A stretch of 64,000 bases of DNA from the NCBI RefSeq assembly GCF_008244685.1, contig NZ_VTFT01000001.1, forward strand, positions 537,248-601,247, given 5' to 3'. Position numbers and translations under genes: made by a program. Source of the DNA: Luteimonas viscosa (lineage in GTDB: Bacteria; Pseudomonadota; Gammaproteobacteria; Xanthomonadales; Xanthomonadaceae). Shown here piece by piece: positions 7,313 to 15,571 of this stretch (position 1 is the stretch's first letter; each line of letters begins with the position of its first letter). A model generated the notes under the pieces. The model had not been told where the DNA came from. It was given only the letters and a program-made list of their open reading frames with translations, and did not search any database.

Positions 7313-10165
7313 ATGAACCGTCCGACCCGCTGGACCCCGACCCGTTCGCTGCGCCAGGCCGCGCTGCCCGCGGCGCTGGCCATGGCCCTGTCCGCGCTGC
7401 CTGCGGCCGCCCAGGAATCCGCGCAGCCCTGCCCCACGCCGGCCGATCCCGATGCGACCTGCGAACCGGCGGACGCGACGCCCGCCGCGACCGATCTCGA
7501 CCGGGTCGAGGTCCGCGGCCTGCGCGCCAGCATGATCGACGCGCTGCAGATCAAGCAGGGCTCGATGCAGATCGTCGATGCGATCGTCGCCGAGGACATC
7601 GGCAAGTTCCCCGACAACAACCTGGTCGAGGCGCTGCAGCGCGTGACCGGCGTGCAGACCACCGATCGCGGCGCCGGCGAGGTCACCACGGTGTCGATCC
7701 GCGGCCTCAACGACGTCACCACCACCATCAACGGACGCAACATCTTCACCGCATCGGGCCGTTCGGTGGCGCTGGCCGACATCCCCGCGAGCCTGCTGGC
7801 CAGCACCGAGATCTACAAGACCCGCTCGGCCAACCTGATCGAGACCGGCATCGCCGGCCAGATCGACATCCATACCCACCGCCCGTTCGACTTCGACGAG
7901 GCCACGGTGGTGGTCGCCGCGCGCGCCATCCACCAGGAGCAGAACGGCGAGACCGACCCCAACCTCAGCGCGCTGGTGTCCAACAGCTGGGACGTGGGCG
8001 GCGGCCGCTTCGGCGCGCTGGCCAACGTCTCCTACGCGGTCACCAACTACCGCGACCAGAGCGTGACCGCCGGTGCGATGGTGCCGTTCTTCACCGATGC
8101 GCCGCCCGAGGGCTTCGTACCCTACGAGCGCATCCCGACCGTGATCGACGGCGTCGAGGTCTGGCAACCGGGCCTGGAAGCCGGACTGCCCTTCGCGCCG
8201 GGATCGACCCTGCCGGTGCGCGGCCAGCAGTACGAATACGTGCTCTCGCGCGACGCGATCTTCGCCAGCGACTTCACCGGCCGACGCGAACGCCCCGCGG
8301 CCAACGTCTCGCTGCAGTGGGCGCCGAACGACACCTCCGAGTACGTGTTCGAGGCGTTCTACAACGGCTACCGCAACGAATCGTTCAACTCGCTGCTGTT
8401 CTCCTTCGTCGACTGGTGGGGCGCGCTGGGCGCGAACCCCGCGCAGAACATCGGCCTCTACGACGGCACCAACATCGTGCGCACGCGCCAGGGCATCGGC
8501 GCGCCCTACAACTTCACCAGCGGCGACCTCACCACCGGCAAGACCGACAGCTACCTGTACGCGTTCGGCGGCAAGTGGGAGATCGGCGACCGGCTGAAGC
8601 TGCAGTCGGAGGTCACCTACCAGGACAGCGAGTTCGAGACCGACTTCTTCGCCATGCGCACCGACCGGGTGACCAACGCGGTCTGGGTCGACTTCAACCG
8701 CGGCGGCGGCGTGCCGGCGTTCGGCTTCGAGGACAACCCCGCGACGCCGGACGTCGACGAGAGCCGCACCGACGATCCCGCGCAGTGGAACGTGGCACAG
8801 CTCTACGACAACGCCAACTACGCGCGCGGCGACGCCACCACCTTCACCTTCGACGGCGACTACGCCGCCGGCTGGGGCCCGCTGGACCGGATCACTTTCG
8901 GCGCCCGCTACGACAACCGCACCTCCAGCGAAGGCATGCGCGTCGGGCCGGACAACGCCTGCGACCGCGCGCTCCCGGACTGCTCGCTCACCGCCAACCC
9001 CGGCCTGGTCTCGATCAACACCGGCTTCTTCGACGGCCGCGCCGACGTGCCGACCTCGTGGGTCGTGCCCGACGGCCGCTACATCCGCGACAACGCCGAT
9101 TTCTACCGCGCGCTGTACGGCCGCCCGACCAGCGACCAGCTCTCGATGACGGAGAACTTCAACGTCGACGAAACGAGCACCGCGCTCTACCTGCAGGGCG
9201 ATTTCGCCTTCGAACTCGGCGAGCAGGTGCTCGACGGCCAGCTCGGGGTGCGCTACGTGGATGTCGACACCGACATGGTGTTCGGCGAAGGCAGCGACTC
9301 GGCCAACGCGTCCAAGCTGCTGCCGAGCGTGATGCTGCGCTACAGCTTCACCCCCAACCTGATGGCGCGCCTGGCCTACGGCGAGACCCTGCGCCGTCCG
9401 GCGTTCAACCAGCTCAACCCCAACATCATCTACGTCGAGGACGTGACCAACATCGGCTACGGCACCGCCACCGGCGGCAACCCGGGCCTGGAGCCGACCG
9501 AATCGACGAACTACGACCTCGGCCTGGAGTGGTACTTCTCCCCCGGCAGCGCGGTCTACGCCACGCTGTTCCGGCGCGAGATCGAGGGCATGGTCACCGA
9601 TTTCCGCCGCCGCGTGACCTTCGAGGGCTACGACTACATCCTCACCCAGCCCGACAACGCCTCCGACGGCGAACTCGAGGGCCTGGAACTGGGCGTGGTG
9701 TATTTCCCCGAGTCGCTGCCGGGGCTGCTCGACGGCTTCGGCGTGCAGGCCAGCTACACCGCGCTCGATTCCAGCCAGGACATCCCGGTGACCAACAGCG
9801 CCGGCGAAGTGGTCGACATCCAGACCACGCCGATGTTCGGCATCTCCGACAGCTCCTACAGCGTGGTCCTGGCCTACGAACGCAGCCGCTTCAGCGCGCG
9901 GCTGTCGTACGTGTGGCGCGACGACTTCCTGCACCACTACGAAGCGGCGCTGTTCGCCAACCCGCTGGGCGTGTACTTCAACGCCGAGCAGAGCATGGAC
10001 TTCCAGATCAGCTACAACGCCAGCGACAACCTGACGCTGACCCTGGACGCCACCAACCTGACCGACGAGCTGTACCAGAGCTACTACGAGTATCCGGATA
10101 CGCACAACTTCGGCACCGCGCTGTACAGCCGCACCTTCGCGGTCGGCCTGCGCTACCGCTTCTGA
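7313..10165 (+). CDS. TonB-dependent outer-membrane receptor, probable arabinan-oligosaccharide transporter
   Basis: This large outer-membrane beta-barrel imports ligands using TonB energy. It has 950 residues. A signal peptide ends near AAAQES. A plug domain (about 60-190) contains LQIKQGSMQIVDAIVAEDIGKFPDNN, QRVTGVQ, SIRGLND and NGRN, the pattern of the large Xanthomonas/Caulobacter sugar-receptor group. A long barrel follows and ends in aromatic RYRF. The ATG at 7313 follows a purine-rich GAGAGAGAGG. It sits directly upstream of a GH51 arabinofuranosidase, so arabino-oligosaccharides are the likely cargo; the substrate is inferred. Confidence 0.9.
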   Translation: MNRPTRWTPTRSLRQAALPAALAMALSALPAAAQESAQPCPTPADPDATCEPADATPAATDLDRVEVRGLRASMIDALQIKQGSMQIVDAIVAEDIGKFPDNNLVEALQRVTGVQTTDRGAGEVTTVSIRGLNDVTTTINGRNIFTASGRSVALADIPASLLASTEIYKTRSANLIETGIAGQIDIHTHRPFDFDEATVVVAARAIHQEQNGETDPNLSALVSNSWDVGGGRFGALANVSYAVTNYRDQSVTAGAMVPFFTDAPPEGFVPYERIPTVIDGVEVWQPGLEAGLPFAPGSTLPVRGQQYEYVLSRDAIFASDFTGRRERPAANVSLQWAPNDTSEYVFEAFYNGYRNESFNSLLFSFVDWWGALGANPAQNIGLYDGTNIVRTRQGIGAPYNFTSGDLTTGKTDSYLYAFGGKWEIGDRLKLQSEVTYQDSEFETDFFAMRTDRVTNAVWVDFNRGGGVPAFGFEDNPATPDVDESRTDDPAQWNVAQLYDNANYARGDATTFTFDGDYAAGWGPLDRITFGARYDNRTSSEGMRVGPDNACDRALPDCSLTANPGLVSINTGFFDGRADVPTSWVVPDGRYIRDNADFYRALYGRPTSDQLSMTENFNVDETSTALYLQGDFAFELGEQVLDGQLGVRYVDVDTDMVFGEGSDSANASKLLPSVMLRYSFTPNLMARLAYGETLRRPAFNQLNPNIIYVEDVTNIGYGTATGGNPGLEPTESTNYDLGLEWYFSPGSAVYATLFRREIEGMVTDFRRRVTFEGYDYILTQPDNASDGELEGLELGVVYFPESLPGLLDGFGVQASYTALDSSQDIPVTNSAGEVVDIQTTPMFGISDSSYSVVLAYERSRFSARLSYVWRDDFLHHYEAALFANPLGVYFNAEQSMDFQISYNASDNLTLTLDATNLTDELYQSYYEYPDTHNFGTALYSRTFAVGLRYRF

Positions 10166-10171
10166 GTCCTG

Positions 10172-10200
10172 CCGCCGGCCGCGCCATCCGCGGCCGGCGG
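10172..10200 (+). terminator. Strong intercistronic hairpin after the TonB receptor gene
   Basis: A perfect 12-base stem (CCGCCGGCCGCG paired with CGCGGCCGGCGG, loop CCATC) starts six bases after the receptor stop codon. No T-run follows, so it is not a classical intrinsic terminator. It could stabilise the receptor message, cause partial termination or limit readthrough into the GH51 gene. Confidence 0.55.
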
Positions 10201-10246
10201 GCCGTTCCCGCACGAACATCCGATCCGCACCATTCGAGGCAACCCG

Positions 10247-11800
10247 ATGCTGAAGACGACCCTGCGCACGCTGGCGCTGACTTCCGCCCTGATCGCCGGC
10301 CTCGCGGCCGCACAGGACACCACCACGGCCACCGCGACCCTGCGCGCCGACCAGCCCGGCGAGACCGTCAGCCGCTACATCTTCGGCCAGTTCGCCGAAC
10401 ACCTGGGCTACGGCATCTACGGCGGGATCTGGGTGGGCGAGGATTCGAAGATCCCGAACACCCGTGGCTACCGCAACGACGTGGTCGCGGCGCTGAAGGC
10501 ACTCGACGTGCCGGTGGTGCGCTGGCCCGGCGGCTGCTTCGCCGACGAGTACTACTGGCGCGACGGCGTCGGCCCTCGCGGCGAGCGCCGGGTCAAGGTC
10601 AACACCCACTGGGGCGGCGTGATCGAACCCAACAGCTTCGGCACCCACGAGTTCATGGACTTCACCGAACTGCTGGGCACCGACGCCTACGTCTCCGGCA
10701 ACACCGGCAGCGGCTCGCCGCGCGAGATGGCCGAGTGGGTCGAATACATGACCTTCCCGAAGGATTCCTCGCTGGCCGAGGAACGCCGGCGCAACGGCCG
10801 CGACCAGCCCTGGGCGGTGCCCTTCTTCGGCATCGGCAACGAGATGTGGGGCTGCGGCGGCAACATGACCGCCGAGCATGCCGCCAACGTGCACCGCCAG
10901 TACCAGACCTTCGTCAAGGTGCCCGCCGGGCAGAAGGTCACCAAGGTGGCCGCCGGTGCGAACGTCGACGACTACCACTGGACCGAGACGATGATGCGCA
11001 TCGCCGGCAAGCACATGGATGCGCTGTCGCTGCATTACTACACCCTGCTCGGTGGCTGGCCGCCGCGCGCGCACTCGTTCGAGTTCGACGAGGCCGCCTG
11101 GATCGGCACGCTCAAGGCGGCGCTGCGCATGGACGAACTGATCACGAAGCATTCCGAGATCATGGACAGGCACGACCCGGAGAAGAAGGTTGCGCTGTAC
11201 GTCGACGAATGGGGCACCTGGTACAAGGGCGTCGATGGCGTGAACCCCGGCTTCCTGCACCAGCAGAACACCCTGCGCGACGCGCTCGTGGCCTCGCTGC
11301 ACTTCGACATCTTCAGCCGCCACGCCGAGCGGGTGAAGATGGCCAACATCGCGCAGATGGTGAACGTGCTGCAGGCGATGATCCTGACGAAGGACGCGCA
11401 GATGCTGCTCACGCCCACCTACCACGTGTTCGAGATGTACAAGCCCTGGCAGGATTCCACCCACCTGCCGTTCGAACTGGAAACGCCCGAGTACCGCCAC
11501 GGCGGCATCGCGGTGCCGGCGGTACACGGTTCGGCCGTGCGCGGCAAGGACGGGAAGGTGTACGTGGCGCTGACCAACCTCGATCCGGACATGGCGGCGA
11601 ACGTGACGGCATCGATCCGCGGCCTGCAGGCGACGAACGTCTCCGGCCGCGTGCTGACCGCCGGCGCGATCACCGCGCACAACAGCTTCGACCAGCCCGA
11701 AACGGTGAAACCGGCGGCGTTCGACGGCGCGCGTCTGGCGGGCGGCACGCTGACGGTGGCGTTGCCGGCGAAGTCGGTGGTGGTGCTGGCGCTGCAGTAG
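10247..11800 (+). CDS. abfA: Alpha-N-arabinofuranosidase, glycoside hydrolase family 51, exported
   Basis: The enzyme removes alpha-L-arabinofuranosyl residues from arabinan or arabinoxylan oligomers. It has 517 residues. A signal peptide (LALTSALIAGLAAAQ) suggests a periplasmic location, while many GH51 enzymes are cytoplasmic. The retaining catalytic pair is visible: acid/base Glu199 in GIGNEMWGCGG and nucleophile Glu321 in YVDEWGTWYK. VVRWPGGCFADEYYWRDG is another family signature. It follows the TonB receptor by 81 bases, which include a strong hairpin. A small hairpin (CCGCCG/CGGCGG, 11804-11819) lies just after the stop. Confidence 0.93.
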   Translation: MLKTTLRTLALTSALIAGLAAAQDTTTATATLRADQPGETVSRYIFGQFAEHLGYGIYGGIWVGEDSKIPNTRGYRNDVVAALKALDVPVVRWPGGCFADEYYWRDGVGPRGERRVKVNTHWGGVIEPNSFGTHEFMDFTELLGTDAYVSGNTGSGSPREMAEWVEYMTFPKDSSLAEERRRNGRDQPWAVPFFGIGNEMWGCGGNMTAEHAANVHRQYQTFVKVPAGQKVTKVAAGANVDDYHWTETMMRIAGKHMDALSLHYYTLLGGWPPRAHSFEFDEAAWIGTLKAALRMDELITKHSEIMDRHDPEKKVALYVDEWGTWYKGVDGVNPGFLHQQNTLRDALVASLHFDIFSRHAERVKMANIAQMVNVLQAMILTKDAQMLLTPTYHVFEMYKPWQDSTHLPFELETPEYRHGGIAVPAVHGSAVRGKDGKVYVALTNLDPDMAANVTASIRGLQATNVSGRVLTAGAITAHNSFDQPETVKPAAFDGARLAGGTLTVALPAKSVVVLALQ

Positions 11801-11855
11801 CGGCCGCCGTTCCCGGCGGTCGTCCAGGCAAGACAGTCCAACCCGGGGGGAATCG

Positions 11856-12135
11856 ATGAAGCGTTCGTGATCGCGGCCGTACCGCCGTGCCTGGCCGCCG
11901 CAATGCAGCTGCCTACATCGCCTTCACCGTCGATCCCGGCGAACTGCGCGTGTACGTGGATGGCCAACTGCGTTCCACCGGGAACGAATTCACGGACGTC
12001 TTCACCGCCAGCGGCGACGTCTTCAGCCTCGGCAGCAACTGGTGGGACGTGCCCTACCGCGGCCTGATCGACGAGTTGCACGTGTATGAGACCGTGCTCG
12101 ACGCGGCGCAGGTGCAGGCGCTGGCGCAACCCTGA
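11856..12135 (+). pseudogene. Remnant of a secreted LamG/concanavalin-A-fold protein
   Basis: A start-like ATG at 11856 reads MKRS and then stops. The following bases in other frames still look like a broken signal peptide (IAAVPPCLAAA). From about 11895 an open frame encodes the tail of a LamG-type domain: AYIAFTVDPGELRVYVDGQLRSTG, LGSNWWDVPYRGLIDELHVYETVLDAAQVQAL, ending at 12135. Such domains are often appended to GH43 arabinanases. The middle of the gene seems deleted and the reading frame broken. A short intact gene starting at 11887 is possible but has no export signal or convincing ribosome site. Confidence 0.65.
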
Positions 12136-12157
12136 GGCGCGCCGGCACCCGGTAGCG

Positions 12158-12205
12158 GGTAGAAAGAAGCAGCGCCATCGCCGCGGCTTCGCGGCGATGG
12201 CGCTG
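12158..12205 (-). terminator. Rho-independent terminator of the azurin-like gene
   Basis: A perfect 15-base stem (CAGCGCCATCGCCGC and its complement, 12170-12205, loop of six) is followed on the minus strand by the pyrimidine/T-rich CTTCTTTCT. It lies about 50 bases past the stop codon of the azurin-like gene and is oriented to terminate it. The same hairpin, without a T-run, also follows the LamG remnant on the plus strand. Confidence 0.8.
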
Positions 12206-12254
12206 GAGACGCGACCGGCTCCACCGCGAAACGGCGGCGTGCCCGGGAGGACGC

Positions 12255-12857
12255 CTAACCGACCTGGAGTGTGCCGCGCATGGTGGCCCAGTGGCCAGGG
12301 AAGCTGCAGAAGAACTCGTATGGCCCGTCGCCCTGGATCGCGCTGACGGAGAAGCTGACCGAAGTGGTCTGCCCGCCGCCGATCAGGTCGCTGTGGGCGA
12401 TGACGCGGTTGTCGTCGGCCTTGAGGTATCCGGCTTCCACGCCGCCCATCGCACCGTCGGCCGCAATCGCTTGCCGGTCGGACGCCCGCGAGATCACGAC
12501 ATTGTGGCCCATGGCATTCACCGGCAACTGCCCGGTGTGCCGCAGGGTGATCGTGAATTCGCTGCACGACGACGGCACGGTGATCGAGCCGACGTTGAAC
12601 TGCATGGCGTCGTTGCCTTCGATCGTGGTGCTGCAGTCGGAGACCTCGGCAGCGGGCTTGGCGTCGCCCGGCACGGTGTCGGCGGTGGCGGCCGGCGCTT
12701 CCGCGGCGGGCGCCGCGGGTTCGACCGGCGCCGGGGCCGTGGGCGCCGGCGTCGATGCAGGCGGGGGCGGCTCCGGCGCAGGAGGCGGCGAATTCTCGCC
12801 ACACGCGGCGAGGGCCAGCGCGCAGGCGATGCCCAGGGTGGTCGTCTTCATGTTCAT
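12255..12857 (-). CDS. Azurin-like blue copper lipoprotein
   Basis: This small copper protein shuttles electrons in the periplasm. It has 200 residues: a signal with lipobox (LALAAC, Cys19), a Pro/Ala-rich linker to about residue 70, then an azurin domain. Copper ligands are visible as His118 (MGHNVV), Cys184, His189 and Met193 (FFCSFPGHWATM). Cys75 and Cys98 fit the conserved azurin disulfide. The start at 12857 has a strong AAGGAG nine bases ahead. It is divergent from the nor genes, so it may donate electrons to NorC; that role is inferred from position. It has its own terminator. Confidence 0.93.
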   Translation of the reverse strand: MNMKTTTLGIACALALAACGENSPPPAPEPPPPASTPAPTAPAPVEPAAPAAEAPAATADTVPGDAKPAAEVSDCSTTIEGNDAMQFNVGSITVPSSCSEFTITLRHTGQLPVNAMGHNVVISRASDRQAIAADGAMGGVEAGYLKADDNRVIAHSDLIGGGQTTSVSFSVSAIQGDGPYEFFCSFPGHWATMRGTLQVG

Positions 12858-13181
12858 GGATGGCTCTCCTTGTTCGGTGACCCCGCCATCATCGTGACTG
12901 AACCATAGCATTGGGTGAAGACGCCCCCGCCGCGCCCGTCACGCTGAGTCGATCGGCGCCAGTTTCCCGCGTTGTGCACACCGCGTTGTGAGCAACATCG
13001 CGCTGTTGCCACCGTGCGTGCGCACGGGCACGCGTGCGTGTCTTCATGCGCGTGCGCGCTCCGCAAGCGCTCGCGGCTCATGGACGCATAGCCGTTGCAG
13101 TGCACAATGCGCTGGCGGCTGATAACTGACACAGTGCGTCACTATCATGCGCCAAGCCGGTCCATCCGGGGAGCAGTCGAA
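12858..13181. promoter_or_regulatory. Divergent promoter region between azurin and nor operon
   Basis: These 324 bases hold the control signals of both transcription units. At 13120-13147, 35 bases before the first nor-operon ATG, TGATA-N18-TATCA flanks an inner TGAC-N7-GTCA whose centre is offset by half a base. No canonical FNR/DNR site (TTGAT-N4-ATCAA) was found. Nothing else was recognised. Confidence 0.4.
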
Positions 13182-13307
13182 ATGAAGACGAGCAACCTGT
13201 TTTCACCCGTGCGCTGGCTCGGATTGCTGGTGCTGCTGCTGATGGCCGCGGCCGTGGCCTACGCCGCCTACATCGCGATTTCCTATTGGCCCTCGATCAC
13301 CGTCTGA
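13182..13307 (+). CDS. 41-residue single-pass membrane peptide at the head of the nor operon
   Basis: The product is MKTSNLFSPVRW followed by a hydrophobic helix (LGLLVLLLMAAAVAYAAYIAI) and a short periplasmic-looking tail, SYWPSITV. A GGGGAGCAG ribosome site precedes the ATG. It ends ten bases before norC and is on the same strand, so it should be co-transcribed. I do not recognise a family. By size and position it resembles the tiny accessory subunits often found with haem-copper oxidoreductases. A role in NorBC assembly or stability is a guess. Confidence 0.72.
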   Translation: MKTSNLFSPVRWLGLLVLLLMAAAVAYAAYIAISYWPSITV

Positions 13308-13317
13308 GGATGGACGC

Positions 13318-14160
13318 ATGAACAAGCGGCAATCACGGATCTTCGCCATCGTTGCCACGGGCATCGCCGCCGTCGCCTTCGTCGGGCTCACCCTGCACAG
13401 CCACACGCGTTTCGACGAGCTCACCAACGCCCAGGACATCACCCCGGAAGTCACCGCAGGCAAGGACGTCTGGCACAAGTACAACTGCATCAACTGCCAC
13501 ACCCTGTTCGGCGAAGGCGCCTACTACGCGCCCGACCTGACCAAGATCGCGCAGCACCGCGGCGAGGCCTACCTCAAGGCCTACATGCGCGATCCGTCGA
13601 AGTTCTACGACGAGCAGCGCCACCGTCGGCTGATGCCCACGCAGAACCTGAGCGAAGTAGAGATCGACAACCTGATCACGTTCCTCGACTGGGTGTCCAA
13701 GGTCGACAACCAGGGCTGGCCGCCGCGCCCGATCATGGTCACCGGTGGAGCCGTCAACGTGGCCGCGCAGGGCACCGACAAGGCCCTCACGCAATCGCAG
13801 GACGTGAGGCCGGTGAGCCCGGACAACGATCCACGCGCGCTCGGCGAGCATCTGTTCCGCAGCGCCACCCCCGTGTGCACCGCCTGCCATTCGCTGCAGC
13901 CCGGCGTGCAGCTGGCCGGCCCGTCGATGGCCGGCATGGCGCAACGCGCGGCGACCACCATCGCGTCGCCGGACTACGCCGGCACCGCGACCGACGTGGA
14001 GGGCTACATCCGCGAGTCGATCGTGGCGCCGAGCGCGCACCTGGTGCCGGGCGACATGTTCTCGGCCGCGGGGGTCTCGTTCATGCCCAACACGTACGCC
14101 GAAGCCCTGACCGAGGAGCAGGTCGACCAGCTCGTGGCCTTCCTCGCGACGATGAAATAG
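13318..14160 (+). CDS. norC: NorC-type cytochrome c subunit of nitric oxide reductase with an additional C-terminal cytochrome c domain
   Basis: NorC anchors to the membrane and passes electrons to the NorB haem b. Residues 1-130 are ordinary NorC: an N-terminal helix (about 8-28), CINCH (57-61) in KDVWHKYNCINCHTLFGEGAYYAPDL, and an axial Met106. Ordinary NorC ends near residue 150. Here the frame continues without a stop through a linker into a second cytochrome c domain with CTACH (187-191) and a candidate Met256 in VSFMPNTYAE. The total is 280 residues. It is followed 40 bases later by norB. The extra haem could take electrons from azurin, which is inference. Confidence 0.92.
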   Translation: MNKRQSRIFAIVATGIAAVAFVGLTLHSHTRFDELTNAQDITPEVTAGKDVWHKYNCINCHTLFGEGAYYAPDLTKIAQHRGEAYLKAYMRDPSKFYDEQRHRRLMPTQNLSEVEIDNLITFLDWVSKVDNQGWPPRPIMVTGGAVNVAAQGTDKALTQSQDVRPVSPDNDPRALGEHLFRSATPVCTACHSLQPGVQLAGPSMAGMAQRAATTIASPDYAGTATDVEGYIRESIVAPSAHLVPGDMFSAAGVSFMPNTYAEALTEEQVDQLVAFLATMK

Positions 14161-14200
14161 AACAGGCGGGCGCGCCGCGCCGGCACCGGGAGATCTGCAA

Positions 14201-15571
14201 ATGCGCTACAAGTCCCAATCGGTCGCCTACTGGTACTTCGCCGTGGCGATGGTGCTGTTCGGCCTGCAGATCGTGTTCGGCCTGCTGTCCGCCACCAAGT
14301 ACCTGGGGCCGGATCCGCTGCTGTACATCCTGCCGTTCGACGTCACCAAGACCATCCACACCAACCTGCTGATCGTCTGGGTGCTCACCGGGTTCATGGG
14401 CGCGACCTACTGGATGGTGCCGGAGGAATCGCGCACCGAGCTGTACAGCACGAAGCTCGCCTACTGGCAGCTCGGTCTGTGGACGCTGATGGGCGTCACC
14501 GCCGTCATCGGCTACCTGTTCCGCTACGGCACCGGCAACAAGCTGCTGGAGCAGCCGCTGCCGCACAAGATCGTCATCGTGGTCGTGATGCTGATGTTCC
14601 TCTACAACATCGGCATGACGATCCGGAAGGCGGGCCGGCTGACGACCACCGAAGGCGTGCTGATCGGCGGCCTGGCGCTGTCGGCCGTGCTCTACATCCC
14701 GGCGCTGCTGCATTACGAGAACTACACCGTCTCGATCTTCTACCGCTGGTGGACCATCCACCTGTGGGTCGAGGGCGTGTGGATGATGATCATGGCCGGC
14801 TTCCTGGCCTACCTGCTGATCCGCCTGTCGGGCGTCGATCGCGAGGTGATGGAGAAATGGCTGTACGTGATCGTGGGGCTGGTGTTCTTCGCCGGCATCC
14901 TCGGTACCGCGCACCACTACTACTGGGTGGGCGTGCCGCAGTACTGGCTGCCGATCGGCGGCTTCTTCAGCGCGCTCGAGCCGCTGGCGCTGGCGGCGAT
15001 GGCGATCTACGCCTACGCGGCGATGCGGCGCGGCGGGGTGAGGCACCCGAACACCCTCGCCCTGCACTGGACCATCGGCAGCGCGATCTTCGCCCTGTTC
15101 GGCGCGGGCCTGCTCGGCCTTGCGCATACCTGGCCCAGCGTGAACAAGTGGACCCACGGCACGCTGATCACCGCGATGCATGCGCATTCGGCGTTCTACG
15201 GGGCCTACGCGATGATCGTGCTGGCGATGATCACCTATGCGCTGCCGGGCCTGACCAATCGACCGCCGGGGCAGAACTCGCCGCTCGGCTTCTGGGCCTT
15301 CTGGCTGCAGGTCTCGGGCATGTTCGGGATGACCCTTGCGTTCGGCACCGCCGGCATCGGCCAGGTCTACCTCGAACGCATCATGGGCATGGGCTACCTC
15401 GACGCCCAGCTCAAGATCCAGGTGCACTTCCTGATGCTGATCCTCACGGCCACGGTGTTCGCCACCGGCGTCGCGTTGTTCATCTACGACTTCTTCAGGC
15501 ACCGGCCGCAGTTCGACGTGATCGCCGACGGTACCGTCGACGCCGATCCCGCGCCGGCAGGGGATCGCTGA
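14201..15571 (+). CDS. norB: Nitric oxide reductase large subunit NorB
   Basis: NorB reduces two NO to N2O at a haem b3/non-haem iron centre in the inner membrane. The 456 residues form about twelve membrane helices. Expected metal and haem ligands are present: His53 (TIHTN), the FeB-site His187 and Glu191 (IHLWVEG), His238 and His239 (GTAHHYYWVG), and His327/His329 (TAMHAHSAFYG). The Glu in place of the oxidase Tyr-His arrangement marks it as a NO reductase of the cytochrome-c-dependent type. It is flanked by norC and norQD. Confidence 0.96.
   Translation: MRYKSQSVAYWYFAVAMVLFGLQIVFGLLSATKYLGPDPLLYILPFDVTKTIHTNLLIVWVLTGFMGATYWMVPEESRTELYSTKLAYWQLGLWTLMGVTAVIGYLFRYGTGNKLLEQPLPHKIVIVVVMLMFLYNIGMTIRKAGRLTTTEGVLIGGLALSAVLYIPALLHYENYTVSIFYRWWTIHLWVEGVWMMIMAGFLAYLLIRLSGVDREVMEKWLYVIVGLVFFAGILGTAHHYYWVGVPQYWLPIGGFFSALEPLALAAMAIYAYAAMRRGGVRHPNTLALHWTIGSAIFALFGAGLLGLAHTWPSVNKWTHGTLITAMHAHSAFYGAYAMIVLAMITYALPGLTNRPPGQNSPLGFWAFWLQVSGMFGMTLAFGTAGIGQVYLERIMGMGYLDAQLKIQVHFLMLILTATVFATGVALFIYDFFRHRPQFDVIADGTVDADPAPAGDR

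Noticed and set aside
6819..7316. A 165-codon frame in the galM/receptor gap
   Set aside because: No ribosome site or family was found, and it overlaps the control region and the receptor start.
7292..11680. A 1462-codon open frame on the minus strand opposite the TonB receptor and GH51 genes
   Set aside because: It is antisense to two clear genes, is rich in Val, His, Arg and Ala as expected from GC-biased frames, and matches no family.
12976..13000. TTGTGAGCAACATCGC as a possible FNR or CRP site ahead of the nor operon
   Set aside because: Only one half matches a CRP arm, and the FNR arms do not fit.
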